Below, piece by piece: positions 12,648-21,990 of a stretch of DNA of 64,000 nt. The translations under genes were made by a program, and so were the position numbers. The number at the start of each line of letters is the position of its first letter. Position 1 is the stretch's first letter. This DNA is from Hydractinia symbiolongicarpus (taxonomy: Eukaryota > Cnidaria > Hydrozoa > Anthoathecata > Hydractiniidae), in the NCBI RefSeq assembly GCF_029227915.1, contig NC_079875.1:22873001-22937000 (forward strand). The letters run 5' to 3'. The notes beneath the pieces were generated by a model, which did no database searches, was not told where the DNA came from, and saw only the letters and a list, made by a program, of their open reading frames with translations.

Positions 12648-13445
12648 TTTATAACACCGTCAACTACGTGTATACCCCCAAAGGCTCTAATATGTAACAC
12701 GTAAATCACGTTGTTCCACTTGCTTAGGTAAGTTACGTTTGCACTAGTCGTCCCACTCTCACTGGACTACAGCGTTCCAATATCAAGTCGTATCGCGTCA
12801 TCACCTTAGAAAACCGTCAACTCCGTGCAATGGCCTCAGGGCTGTAATATGACATTTTGCCGCCCAATAAAGACCTTACACGTATATCACGTGGTTCTAC
12901 GTGCCTGCGCAGATTACCATCCGCCTAGTCCTTTCAGTCTAATGTAATACGATGTACAAAGTCGTTTTCTTTGAAGCAATAGCTTTAGAACACCGTGAGC
13001 TACATGTACCAGTCTGTAAAGACTGTAATACCGCCTTTTGTGGTATAATGAAGGCGTTACACCCAAATGAAGTTGTTCCACGCGCCCAGGCAAGTTAACT
13101 TGGTTTAGTCTTTCCACTCTCAATGGACTACGACGTCCCAAGTCGTTTCCCTTGGTGTCATGGTCTTACAGCACCGTCAAATACGTGCACAGGCCTCTAA
13201 AATCTGTAATATGTCCTTTTGCTACCTAATAAAGGCCTTACCGGTAAGTCACATGGTTCCACGTCCATGCACATGTTACCATCGGTCTAGTTTTTCACTC
13301 GTAATGGACTACGACCTCCAAAGTCTTTTTCCCTGATGCAATAGCTTCAGAACACCAATGGAATGCGAAGTCCCAAGTTTTTTTCCTTGGCGTCATGGCC
13401 TAAGAACACCATCTACGTGTACAGTCCTCTAAATGATAATGCGAT
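12648..13445 (+). repeat. Satellite block A: diverged ~180-bp monomers, forward orientation
   Basis: About four and a half monomers, anchored by GGACTACGAC/GTCCCAAGTCG near 12770, 12938, 13124 and 13306. Each also has CTAATAAAGGCCTTAC- and CACGTGGTTCCACGTGC-like parts. These are the reverse complement of the units filling 31178-64000 and the same strand as 30415-31165. Divergence between units is high, so this is old satellite. Short frames crossing it are not genes. Confidence 0.9.
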
Positions 13446-13479
13446 GCAAAAGTTTGGATACAATTAAAATTGCGGAGCG

Positions 13480-13731
13480 TTGTGGCATAGAAATTCGAAA
13501 TATAAAGCTTTTGTCGATGGATATATGATCGACATGTACTTCCCAAAGTATAGATTAGCTGTCGAATGTGATGAATTTGGACGTAATGATAGAAATATTG
13601 ACTACGAGGTAAAGAGCCAAAAACATATCCAACAAGCCTTGTTATGCACCTTTATACGATATACCCCTGATGCGCTCGACTTCTCAATATTTCACATCAT
13701 TAACAAAATTTATTGCTATATTACGCAGTGA
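13480..13731 (+). pseudogene. Fragment of a nuclease-like protein (possible PD-(D/E)XK fold)
   Basis: An 83-codon frame contains YMIDMYFPKYRLAVECDEFG and, later, CTFIRYTPDALDFSIF. The D...(V)ECDE arrangement after hydrophobic strands resembles the small restriction-endonuclease-like domain found at the end of proteins in several large DNA viruses and virus-like transposons. No credible start is seen: the frame begins immediately after satellite sequence, so the N-terminal part is lost. It sits next to the integrase remnant and may be the first gene of the same element. Function is inferred from the motif only. Confidence 0.45.
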
Positions 13732-13785
13732 AGTTTCCCACATGTTCTTGTAATTCTCATGAAACTTACAAGAATGTATATGTGT

Positions 13786-14334
13786 CTACCATTCTTTCAC
13801 ATACTCAGGAGGTATTGCAGCATCTTCTGGAATGAGCATTAGCTCTTCTGCAACAAAACTACGCTCAAGCCCGTCCTTCAAATAATACAACACACGACTG
13901 TTACACTGTTGTACGATACAGTCCAGCCTACACGTTTTCTTGTTCCAAAAAGCGTCGGTTGCACTTTTTTTCTGATCTTCATTTTCCTCCCCCGGTTGAA
14001 TTAGATAAAGGTATAGACCATTTTCAGGTAGCGGTTTCTCTTCGTGGAACTGTTGGCTTTTCACAAGCAGCAAGTCTTCCAGCTTAATAGCTTTTGACGG
14101 TTTCATACCGATCATTCCAGTCTTGGTGTTATTGAGACTCTTCACTGTAGGATAGAGGTTTTTTACCCATATGCTGCTTTGGTCCTCAGTAACTAACTCT
14201 TGAGCATCCTGAGGCTTGAAAAGTCTCTCTGCAAGGATCTTGCTATAGGACTCTACAAAGGCTGAAAAGGTGTCATGATATTTGGTTGCAGCACGCTTAA
14301 TTTCCACATTTTTTGCTTCTAACAATTTTGTCAC
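13786..14334 (-). pseudogene. Retroviral-type integrase, C-terminal part, of a virus-like DNA element
   Basis: A 182-codon frame on the minus strand ends at a natural stop. The N-terminal third reads like the end of an integrase core (HDTFSAFVESYSKILAERLF, then WVKNL and a conserved LNNTKTGMIGMKPSKAIKL stretch). The rest has the LYLYLIQPGEE and DCIVQQCNSRVLYYLKDG segments typical of the C-terminal module in integrases of cnidarian virus-like elements. The catalytic core and the zinc-binding N-terminus are missing. The frame stops at a perfect 16-bp hairpin (14347-14389). In Polinton-type elements the integrase works with the protein-primed polymerase encoded at 14915. Confidence 0.72.
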
Positions 14335-14346
14335 ATCCGTTCTAAA

Positions 14347-14389
14347 TACGCTAAAACCTTCCGTTATTGCACTGGAAGGTTTTAGCGTA
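14347..14389. repeat. Perfect 16-bp inverted repeat (hairpin)
   Basis: TACGCTAAAACCTTCC at 14347-14362 is matched exactly by its reverse complement at 14374-14389, with an 11-base loop. It lies where the integrase reading frame breaks off. It may be a deletion or insertion scar, a tiny foldback element, or a terminator-like structure of the ancestral element. Confidence 0.85.
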
Positions 14390-14914
14390 AAGGTCCTGAT
14401 TTATATATGTCTATACCCTATCTGCAACCTCCGTAGCTTTTTTCGTACGTAGAGGTCTTGCAACCTTGTAACGTGAAGCTACATCGATGCCTGTTAGGAT
14501 ATTTTTGTACGTGTTCTCATAAACTTTGTTATGAGGCATATACAATATTTTCCTGCTTTATCTCGAGAGATAGAGAAATGTTCCTTCTGGCACAGGCGCA
14601 CATCGCGCACACGCGTACGCCACAGTCCACCACTACAAATCCTTGATCATCCAATACCATGCTGTTCTTATCCATGCATATCAAGGTAAAGTCCCTATGA
14701 TGTTATGTTTATTCATGCATAGTCCCTCTATGTTTATTCACATACATCAAATCATACTAAAATGAGTAAAAATAATTCTAGCACACATGGAGGTAAAGTC
14801 CCCTGCATACTGCTGACGTCATCAAAAATCAACGCATGCGCAGTAAAGATGTGAACTGTGTTAGTATTGAGCAATATGAAATCATATGAGAATGAAAAAT
14901 CTATGCAATAAAGA
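14390..14914 (+). other. Spacer between integrase and polymerase remnants
   Basis: No gene is seen. GGTAAAGTCCC occurs at about 14684 and again at about 14790, and TGACGTCATC at about 14813. These could belong to the divergent promoter region between the minus-strand integrase and the plus-strand polymerase. Confidence 0.4.
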
Positions 14915-16802
14915 ATGAACACACACACCGTGAAAGAATTACGGGATATTGCAAAAGGTCGTGGTTTAACAGGGTATTACAGGCTACGCAAGGCCGAATT
15001 GGTTGCTCTATTGGAGGATGTACCACATAGGTCACCTAACAGGGTTATACAAACAATCAGACCTATATATAACATCAGAGGATATGGACCTCTTCGAAAG
15101 ACATGAACTGACAAAAAACCGTTCAGTTGTAGGGGATAAAATCCGGGAATGGCACAACTGGGTATTACCCCCATCCGAGATGGACCTATTCGAAAGACAG
15201 AAACTGTCAATAAATCGTTCAATTGTAGGGGATAAGATGCGGGGATGGTACAACTGGTTAGTGGACGCTGTTCCCAAAGCTATAAAAGAGGGAGTCACGA
15301 AAACATATGCATTATTCAAGCGTAAGGTGATGGATCTCTATAATAGGACAGCTAACGCGAGACCTACGCTTCACACTGAGGTCGAATAGGAGGCTGAGGA
15401 AGACTACCTCGAAGATATTCGAAATCTATATGATCAGCCAGGGCAAGATTTTACGCCTCAGGAACATAAGCACGTGTTGCACAAGACATTTAAAAGTTTC
15501 CGCGTTCTTGGTATAGGAGGAGCCGACGTCGACGGGTATATAAAAATGGTGCAACCCAACATGAAAACCTTGATTGAAGAGCAGGTAGTGGAAATGGGAT
15601 CAGCAAAAGTAAAACTGTCCCTATGGATTATGTGGAACAAGAAAATAGTACTAAACTCGGGGGAGGTTAACGATGAGTACATCGAGGTGAAGAAAGCCTT
15701 TAATAGTAATATGACAGAAATCTTCCATGGTAGCGACGTGGACGATGTACTGGATAGGATGTTTGCTAATATCAAGACACACGTGGAACATCCGGCACTG
15801 CCCCAGAGTGGATTCACGATTAATCGAATTCTATAGCTTGATGTAGACTTTCATAAACTGCGGTTAAGAAGGGGTTCATCATATATAGAACTACCTAAAT
15901 GGATAGCCTCAAAGAAGGCCATCATCAACACAGTGAATGAGGATGAGGGATGTTTCAAGTGGAGTATCATAGCATCCCTACACCATGCAGAGATTGAAAG
16001 GAACCCGAATCGAATATCACAAATGCATCGCTACGTAGACCTCTATAATTGGCAGGGTATAGAGTTTCCTACAACAATTAAGGAGATAACAAAGTTTAAA
16101 AAGAATAACACAGACATTGCAGTGAATGTCCTATACATAATGGGAAAGAAGATCAACACCCTGCGACGATCAGAGATCATCATTAGGCGTAGCAGGCAGG
16201 TGAACCTGCTGCTTATCACGGATGGTTCAAAGACCCACTACACAGCCGTCAAGAGTCTATCGCGACTATTGGGGAAGGAATGCGATGCACTTCTGCCTGA
16301 ACTGCTTGCAGGCCTTTCCTACGGTTGAATCTCGGGATAAGCATTATGGCTACTGCAAGGACCACGAGGTGGTTAAAACTACGATGCCAAAAGAAACCGA
16401 GAAGTGGTTAAAATACAGTGATGGTCAGATGTAATTCAAGGCATCCTTTGCTATATATGCAGACTTTAAGAGCCTACTCATCCCGGAGAAGATGCGAGGA
16501 AAAGGAAAACCAAAAAGCTGAGTAAACATGTACCATCCGGTTGGTGTACCTATGGCACATTTGCATACGGAAGTGTACCAGATCCATTAACGGTTTACCG
16601 TGGTGAGGATTGCGTCAAGCGATTCGTGGACCACCTGGAGGAGGAGATGAAGCGGCTATACTATCCCTACCCACAACAACCCATGTTGGAACTGGCTGTT
16701 TCATCTGTGTACATACAAGGCAAAAATTACTACCCTCAGGTACATGTTGTGGAATATCGGTACAAGGACTTCAAAAAAGAATGGATGCTAAGTGAGGATT
16801 GA
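14915..16802 (+). pseudogene. Protein-primed type-B DNA polymerase (N-terminal part) with SAP-like domain, broken
   Basis: The first frame (14915-15106) carries a SAP/Rho-N-like helix pair, VKELRDIAKGRGLTGYYRLR followed by KAELVALLE, a DNA-binding module. The text then runs in another frame from about 15060 to 16328 with in-frame TAG stops at 15387-15389 and 15834-15836. This part includes FKSFRVLGIGGADVDGY, EMGSAKVKLSLWI and CFKWSIIASLHHAEI, a layout I associate with the long N-terminal region of cnidarian virus-like PolB proteins. Around 16280 it shifts frame again to a zinc-finger-like HFCLNCLQAF...H...C segment, then YADFKSLL (start of the 3'-5' exonuclease) with stops at 16432 and about 16519. 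The rest of the exonuclease and all polymerase motifs are absent; the last ~35 codons could be a far C-terminal piece joined by internal deletion. Non-functional. Confidence 0.75.
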
Positions 16803-16876
16803 AAAACCATACATTTTATAGGCCCTACAAGGCCTATAAAATATATGAAATAAAGGCTTGTAAACAGGTGGAGGCT

Positions 16877-17494
16877 CTACATAGCGCTTACATACTGTGC
16901 AGATTGAAGTTTTTTTAAAACATCTTGCCTCCCTTCCTCCCGACTCTCCGCTACAAGCTGGGCACGTTCTCGTTCGTTGATGGATTCAACGATCTGTTTA
17001 ACACGTAGTCGTATCTGTTCCTTTAGTATCTCATAACGTTGCTTTTCATGTGTAATGAGAGTGAACTCGTAGTCGCTGATGACTCCATTGTCGATTGCTT
17101 TCGAGATTAAATAATTTCCCTTGTTTATAGTTTTTTACTCTTAACCCCAAATCTTTTTTCTGGCGTTCCTCAGACCGGCTTGCCCTATACCTACAGCTAT
17201 TGTGATACCTCCCATAGCAATACAGATCGGAACACTGAGTTCCGAGGCCAACGCCCCGATCCCAACGCCCGAGTTAATGATGCTAATACTCAGCAGTCCA
17301 TGTCCGCAGAAGCGTACCCATGTGCCATGCATTTTAAACTTTTTTGCTATTCTGTTTTGCTCTTTGATTTCATCTTGCAGATACTTTTCAATCCCCCCAA
17401 TCTTTTCAAGTCTATATTTTTGGCTTTCATGAATAGTATCGTCCTCCGGAGGTGCACTTTGTTAATTCGGGTACATCTTGGTTATATCGCTCAT
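16877..17494 (-). pseudogene. Small hydrophobic accessory protein of the virus-like element, broken
   Basis: Reading leftward from ATG 17494: a short N-terminus with an in-frame stop after ten codons, a charged segment (RLEKIGGIEKYLQDEIKEQN), a glycine-rich hydrophobic region likely to span the membrane (IGALASELSVPICIAMGGI), then a stop or frameshift near 17141. A C-terminal coiled-coil-like part follows in another frame (KAIDNGVISDYEFTLITHEK, then many E/K/R) to TAG 16877-16879. The order of short charged head, glycine-rich membrane region and helical tail matches a recurrent companion gene of the polymerase in cnidarian elements. Its function is unknown to me; a virion membrane or minor structural role is only a guess. 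Confidence 0.55.
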
Positions 17495-17496
17495 TT

Positions 17497-18163
17497 ATTC
17501 TATCAGTAGGTGCATCGTTAATCCAGTGAACGAAACGTTTTTCTCGTGATGATATTCGTCCGCAAGCATAAACTCGAGGCGATCCGTGGAACCTCACAGG
17601 GGTAGGTAGATCGGGGTATCAAAACTCCGGGTCAGCATATCCCCCCAAGCGTTTAACTCCTTGGTGGGGAGTAAAGCCAGAATTTTAAACTTTTTACCAT
17701 CCAGCAAGCAGTCGTCTTCATCCAACTGGGGAAAAACAAGGCGTAGTCGAATATAGGCGTCGGTTTTTATAGTATGCATCATAATCACCCTTCATATAGT
17801 ACTTTTTCGCAGGATCATAGAGTAGACACAGGAGCTCTTGCCGGGGTCTGTTAATCACCACCGAGTGTCCGTCACTTACACGGGGCCTGCAGAGTCCATT
17901 TTTCAAGACAAGCAGTTTAATCTTTTCCTCTGCTTGACTGTTCACAATGCCAAATCCTCGATCTTGTATAGGTCGTCCAGGATCTCAATTCTAGTCACTC
18001 TCTGATCAGGCCCTATTTTACGTATGATAAACTCGTTGTCGCTATAAAAGTTCAGCCATACAGGCCTGATAATTATCGATTTAAGAGCTATCCCCGTATC
18101 CTGTCCCAGGTAGTCTTCAAATATTGTAGGTTTGTCAATGTCTGTAATTTACAACTGCTTCAT
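17497..18163 (-). pseudogene. Accessory gene of the virus-like element, unknown function, broken
   Basis: Begins at ATG 18163 on the minus strand, with a stop after four codons. The frame then continues through TIFEDYLGQDTGIALKSIII and VTRIEILDDLYKIEDLA, shifts at about 17945, and goes on with SVVINRPRQELLCLLYDP and KYYMKGDYDAYY. After another shift near 17720 it has LDEDDCLLDGKKFKILALLP and FHGSPRVYACG. It is globular-looking, with no membrane segment. Its start is only 18 bp from the divergent plus-strand start at 18182. I recognise it as a recurring neighbour of the polymerase in such elements but cannot assign a function. Confidence 0.5.
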
Positions 18164-18181
18164 CCTGTCTTTTACGAAAGG

Positions 18182-19505
18182 ATGAACATGTATTCGTACA
18201 ACCCCAAGTCAAAGTACAAGTCAAACAGGAGAGAATGGCCACTTGGTATTACAAACCTTGAGCATCAGAACCTGTGTATATCGACGGAATCACATATTTC
18301 CGTGGTATTCTCCGAGTTTACCAAATATACCATAAAAATCCCTACAAATCTGCTAAATGACCCTTTCAGAGTGGGTTGGACAGGACAGGTCTTGGACTAT
18401 TGGAATATCCAGGTTAATTTCGCAACCCATTGCGCAAGCACTGCATTTGGCATCTCTGCTAAGCACATGACGGGCTCCGTACCCCTTGTCAACTCGATCT
18501 TTAAATTTCACATCTATTACCACATGAGACGTATATCAGCAAGAATGAAGGTACCCATGCCGTATGATGATGGGTTTTCTCAGTATAAAAGTCCCTACTC
18601 AACCTCTGGATATGCAAAAGTATGTCGCGAATACGGTGCAAACACCAATAGCCTGTACAAGTTCAAGGCTGTCATGTTATCATTAACAAATGGTAGATGG
18701 TGGCCACAAGTCAATGGTGATTGGGCTAAGTTAGTTATCCCCACAAGCCAGGGTCTGACGTCGGAAGGTCTAACCAAATTGAGTGAAAGTATCCGGGTTT
18801 ACGTGGTCTTGTTGCTGGGGTCTCAAGCAGGAGCCAAGGCATCTTTAATCGGGTCCGGAGCTGACAACTACACAGCAAGGCAAATTCTGTTACAAAAATT
18901 TGAAACCATGGTGCGGAGGGAAGAAAATGTAGGCCACTAGCCATTGAAAATGTAGGACATTAGCCCGTGGAAAAATCCACGGGTTCGCCCGTCGCAGCTA
19001 AGCTACCATTTTGCGTGACAGACAGACGGATGGACGGACAGACGTACACGAGGATTATAATACAGATGACATCACGCAATTTCAAAAAGTGCTGCAATAT
19101 GCTCGAACTCCGGTGAATTTTGTGGTTATGCCCAGCGTCTACATGCTACCCTCAGACATGAACTTGCGTATAGGTAAAATTGTGGTGTATAATAACAACA
19201 TCCTCATAGCACCTGCCAATGTAAATGTGGGGGTACAGGTTGATGTTAATAACAAGCCTGTTGTGAGGCATGCGGTCGCCGCACCCCCAGGCATACTATC
19301 AAAATACCTATTTATACTACACCCCCTAAGCATATTACCAAAACACCTATACCACCTAGGTATATTACCAAAACACTTATACATGCCACGCCTCCTATAC
19401 ATTACTCCAGATCATACTATACAGGCTATACAATCTATACCACCTACACCTCCTATACATACTCCTGAACAACCCCTACAAGGGGACCACTCGACACGAT
19501 ACTAG
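18182..19505 (+). pseudogene. Conserved gene of the virus-like element (possible structural protein), interrupted
   Basis: The first frame runs 18182-18940 (252 codons) and includes EWPLGITNLEHQNLCISTES, PFRVGWTGQVLDYWNIQVNF and LTKLSESIRVYVVLLLGSQA. It then runs into a ~130-bp foreign insert and picks up in another frame from about 19052 (DDITQFQKVLQYARTPVNFV, MLPSDMNLRIGKIVVYNNN). It ends in a repetitive Pro/Thr/Ile-rich tail. Length and context (plus-strand partner of a protein-primed polymerase) would allow a capsid or attachment-type protein, but I see no jelly-roll signature I can prove. The function is open. Confidence 0.6.
18923..19052 (+). mobile_element. Short interspersed insert breaking the 18182 gene
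   Basis: About 130 bp, much richer in GC than its surroundings. It starts with two near copies of GAAAATGTAGGCCACTAGCC (18923 and 18946), then the hairpin CCCGTGGA-AAAA-TCCACGGG (18964-18983). GTTCGCCCGTCGCAGC and a GACAGACAGACGG-type run follow. The host reading frame is lost in it and resumes in a different frame right after. The exact ends and target duplication cannot be fixed. Confidence 0.6.
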
Positions 19506-19611
19506 CTATAGTTATACCCTGCTCTTTGAAGAGTATTTTAAGCATTTCAAGCAGGGACGTATCTTTTCCGGCAATTTTATCAGGGTTTCCTTAATAACCT
19601 TCATTTGGGGG
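19506..19611 (+). other. Spacer, no gene seen
   Basis: Short remainder after the P/T-rich tail of the preceding gene, ending in GGGGG (19607-19611). That run could be part of a target duplication of the next element. Confidence 0.4.
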
Positions 19612-19850
19612 TATATAACGCTGCCCGGCCACGAGTCAAATCAATTTAATTTTTTTAAAAATATGATTTCAAATCAATTTAAAAACAAATTCGATATTAA
19701 TTAGCTTTGACAGCCTTCGGCCAAGGATGGAGATTGGATTTAAATTAAATTTGTTTTTATTTTCTAAATTGAAATGAATTTTTACTTTAATTTTAAAATT
19801 ACATTATAATTGAATTGTTTTGAATGTTTAATTGTTTCTCGGCCACCATA
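19612..19850. mobile_element. Small AT-rich MITE-like element
   Basis: The right end CTCGGCCACCATA (19838-19850) is identical to the terminal 13 bases of the 6-bp-duplication family at 8799 and 20312. The left end (TATATAACGCTGCCCGGCCA) is only loosely similar. GGGGG flanks both sides (19607-19611, 19851-19855). The interior is long A/T tracts with an imperfect dyad. It may be a diverged relative or a truncated copy. Confidence 0.4.
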
Positions 19851-19859
19851 GGGGGAAAA

Positions 19860-20063
19860 TGTAAAAGTTGAAAACTAATTTTGATTGGTTAATGTTGTAT
19901 ATATTGTTTTGTATTGTTTTTATTATTAATATGATTGGCTAGTTCTTCTTCTCTATTGTTATGTAAATTTGTTGCCGCATGGTTGTATTTTTGAACAAAC
20001 GAAGTGTGTCCATTTTCTCCGACTTCTTTTATAAAGTTTATATTACAATTTCCGAATTGTAAA
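19860..20063 (+). repeat. 5' LTR of the BEL/Pao element
   Basis: Starts TGTAAAAGTTGAAAACT and ends near AATTGTAAA. It aligns along its whole length with 30163-30407 but lacks about 40 bases there (the AACCTCGTG...GGCAGTTTT part). The 3' end is placed just before the primer-site-like TGGCGTCTGATGATGG. Confidence 0.8.
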
Positions 20064-20064
20064 T

Positions 20065-20080
20065 TGGCGTCTGATGATGG
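20065..20080 (+). other. Primer binding site of the BEL/Pao element
   Basis: TGGCGTCTGATGATGG begins two bases after the LTR end with the TGG that pairs to a tRNA 3' CCA. The tRNA species was not identified. Confidence 0.55.
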
Positions 20081-20311
20081 ACTCGAGAGAAAAAAGAAAA
20101 CATCGAATTGTGCTGAATGTTTCCAGTCGATTCAGAGGGTGAGATTTGAATTTACTTATTATTTTGTGCATTACTCGTGTGGCGGGTTATTGTTTCATCA
20201 GACTCTGTGTGCGAGCGAAATACCCTCACATGTTTCGATTTTCACCATTTTTTTTATTCTACTAATTTTGAACGTTCTTGGGTTAAAGAGGCTTCATGTG
20301 TTTCGGTGCTG

Positions 20312-20951
20312 TATGGTGGCCGAGGAGTGTCAACGCGTAAAATGAATTTTGCAAAGACGAATTAAAATCTAAAATAAATGTCAAAGTCAAAGTTAAGTTA
20401 AAAATGAAAACAAAATTCAAACTTAAGTTGAAAGTAAAAGTCATTATAAAGTGATGACACTCTTCGGCCAGCGACGTAACCTAACAGTGTCATGGTGCAA
20501 AAAAAGTGAAAATACAAATTTATCGTCTAATAAGTTTGCAATGATAAAATTTGTCGTTACCGTAAATTCAAAACATATTACAAAAGCCCTGGTATTAAAG
20601 TCGAGTCTAGGAGAATATACGTGAAGATGCTGGTTTGACAGCTAGAAATGGTAACATGAAAAAAAATTGTTATTGTGAAAAATTTGACGGTACCGAAAAA
20701 AATTGTGACACTCATCGGCCACGATGTTGGCCGAGAAGTGTCATCAGTTGCGTTTCAAGTTTTAAAATTAAAATCATTTCAAATTTTGTTTTTACTGTGA
20801 AATCAAATTTGACGGTACCGAAAAAAATTGTGACACTAATCGGCCACGATGTTGGCCGACAAATGTCATCAGTTGTGTTATAGAATATATTTCACTTTAC
20901 ATTTTTCCTTCTCAAATTCATTTTATGCGTTGACACTCCTCGGCCACCATA
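20312..20951 (+). mobile_element. Terminal-inverted-repeat element, copy 2 (640 bp)
   Basis: Ends TATGGTGGCCGAGGAGTG ... CACTCCTCGGCCACCATA, flanked by the perfect 6-bp direct repeat GTGCTG at 20306-20311 and 20952-20957. It sits in the untranslated leader of the BEL/Pao element. It is the reverse complement of the outer parts of the element at 8799-10134 without the ~700-bp centre, so it is an internally deleted, non-autonomous copy. It contains a ~125-bp direct duplication (units from about 20686 and 20811), each with GACGGTACCG, a CGGCCA/TGGCCG dyad and AGTGTCATCAGTTG. Confidence 0.88.
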
Positions 20952-21151
20952 GTGCTGCAAGTGTAAACAGTAAATGATTTTTTTTGTCATTTTTTGGTTG
21001 AAAGAGAACCGTTATTAAAAAAAAGAAAAAAAAAGATATTCATTTTCTCTGGTGAAAGAGCTTAGGCATTTTTGTTGTTACTTCTTGTGTGTTTAAAACG
21101 AGACAGTTTTCAGTTACGGATTTTTATATTTAGTTAGTTATAATAAGACAC

Positions 21152-21990
21152 TATGAGCCGTTGTGACAAGAAAAAGGGCTAGGCGTAAGGGTTTGCGTAC
21201 GCAGCTAGGTGTAGTTTTGTCACAGTGCGAGAGTGCAGTTAATGATACAACTAGTACCCAGGCCGGGTTGCTAGGTTGCAAAAACAGTTTAGTGCGGATT
21301 TTAGACCAGTTGAATGTTATAGACGAGGAAATTTTAAACGTTGTAGACCCTGATGACATTGAACCGGATGTATTAGAAAGTGCCAGCTACTTAAGACCTA
21401 CTGATGAAACTTTAGCCTCTTTGACCCTAAAGTGGGAAAGTTTATGTATGTCTGAAAGTTCTCATCCGTCAGTAACTTCATTTGCGAGTAGTAATTGTAA
21501 GTTGCCGAAGTTAGAACTCCTAGTACTCAAGGGAACGATTTTGGAATAGAGGGGGTTTTAGGATCAATTTAACTTATCTATCAATAAGAATGAATCCCTA
21601 TCTGATATCGATAAGTTTAATTATTTAAAGCGTTACTTTTTCGGAGAAGCGCTAGCCTCTGGATCTGGGTTAGCGTTGAGTTCGGAAACGTACAAAGAAG
21701 CAATTGTACTTTTGCATGAGTGATATGGCAATCCTCAAGTTTTAATTTCTGCCTATATGGAAGCTCTGTGGAAATTAGGCAAGGTCAAAAGTAGGGATAA
21801 TTTAAGAGGTTTGCGAAAGCTATACAATGAAGTGGAAAATTGTGTCAGAAATTTGAGATCTCTCAAGTTTGACACAAACTCGTACGGTAGCCTACTTTTA
21901 CCGCTTTTAAAGGAGAGACTTCCCGATGATTTCTTGAGGGAAATTTCTCGGCGTTTTGGTTTAGGTATTTGGACGTTAGACACCACGTGA
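21152..21990 (+). pseudogene. gag: BEL/Pao gag (DUF1759-like), broken
   Basis: ATG 21152 is followed within nine codons by a stop. The main frame from 21163 has an N-terminal helical region (LDQLNVIDEEILNVVDPDD). It continues in the same frame through stops at 21547, 21559 and 21721 into the gag core: INKNESLSDIDKFNYLKRYF, GEALASGSGLALSSETYKEA and YGNPQVLISAYMEALWKLGK. It ends at TGA 21988. The LS..DKF.YL...L.G.A motif is the hallmark of BEL gag. No zinc knuckles are seen downstream. Confidence 0.8.

Noticed and set aside
12914-13141. 75-codon minus-strand frame in satellite block A
   Set aside because: Crosses monomer boundaries and has no conservation between units.
14977-15319. Minus-strand frames over the polymerase N-terminus
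   Set aside because: Shadows of the plus-strand SAP/polymerase text, which carries the recognisable motifs.
20635-20883. 82-codon frame inside the 640-bp transposon copy (and its mirror at 8867-9070)
   Set aside because: Made by the 125-bp duplication of terminal-type motifs. It encodes low-complexity text, is not conserved in length between copies, and is probably non-coding.
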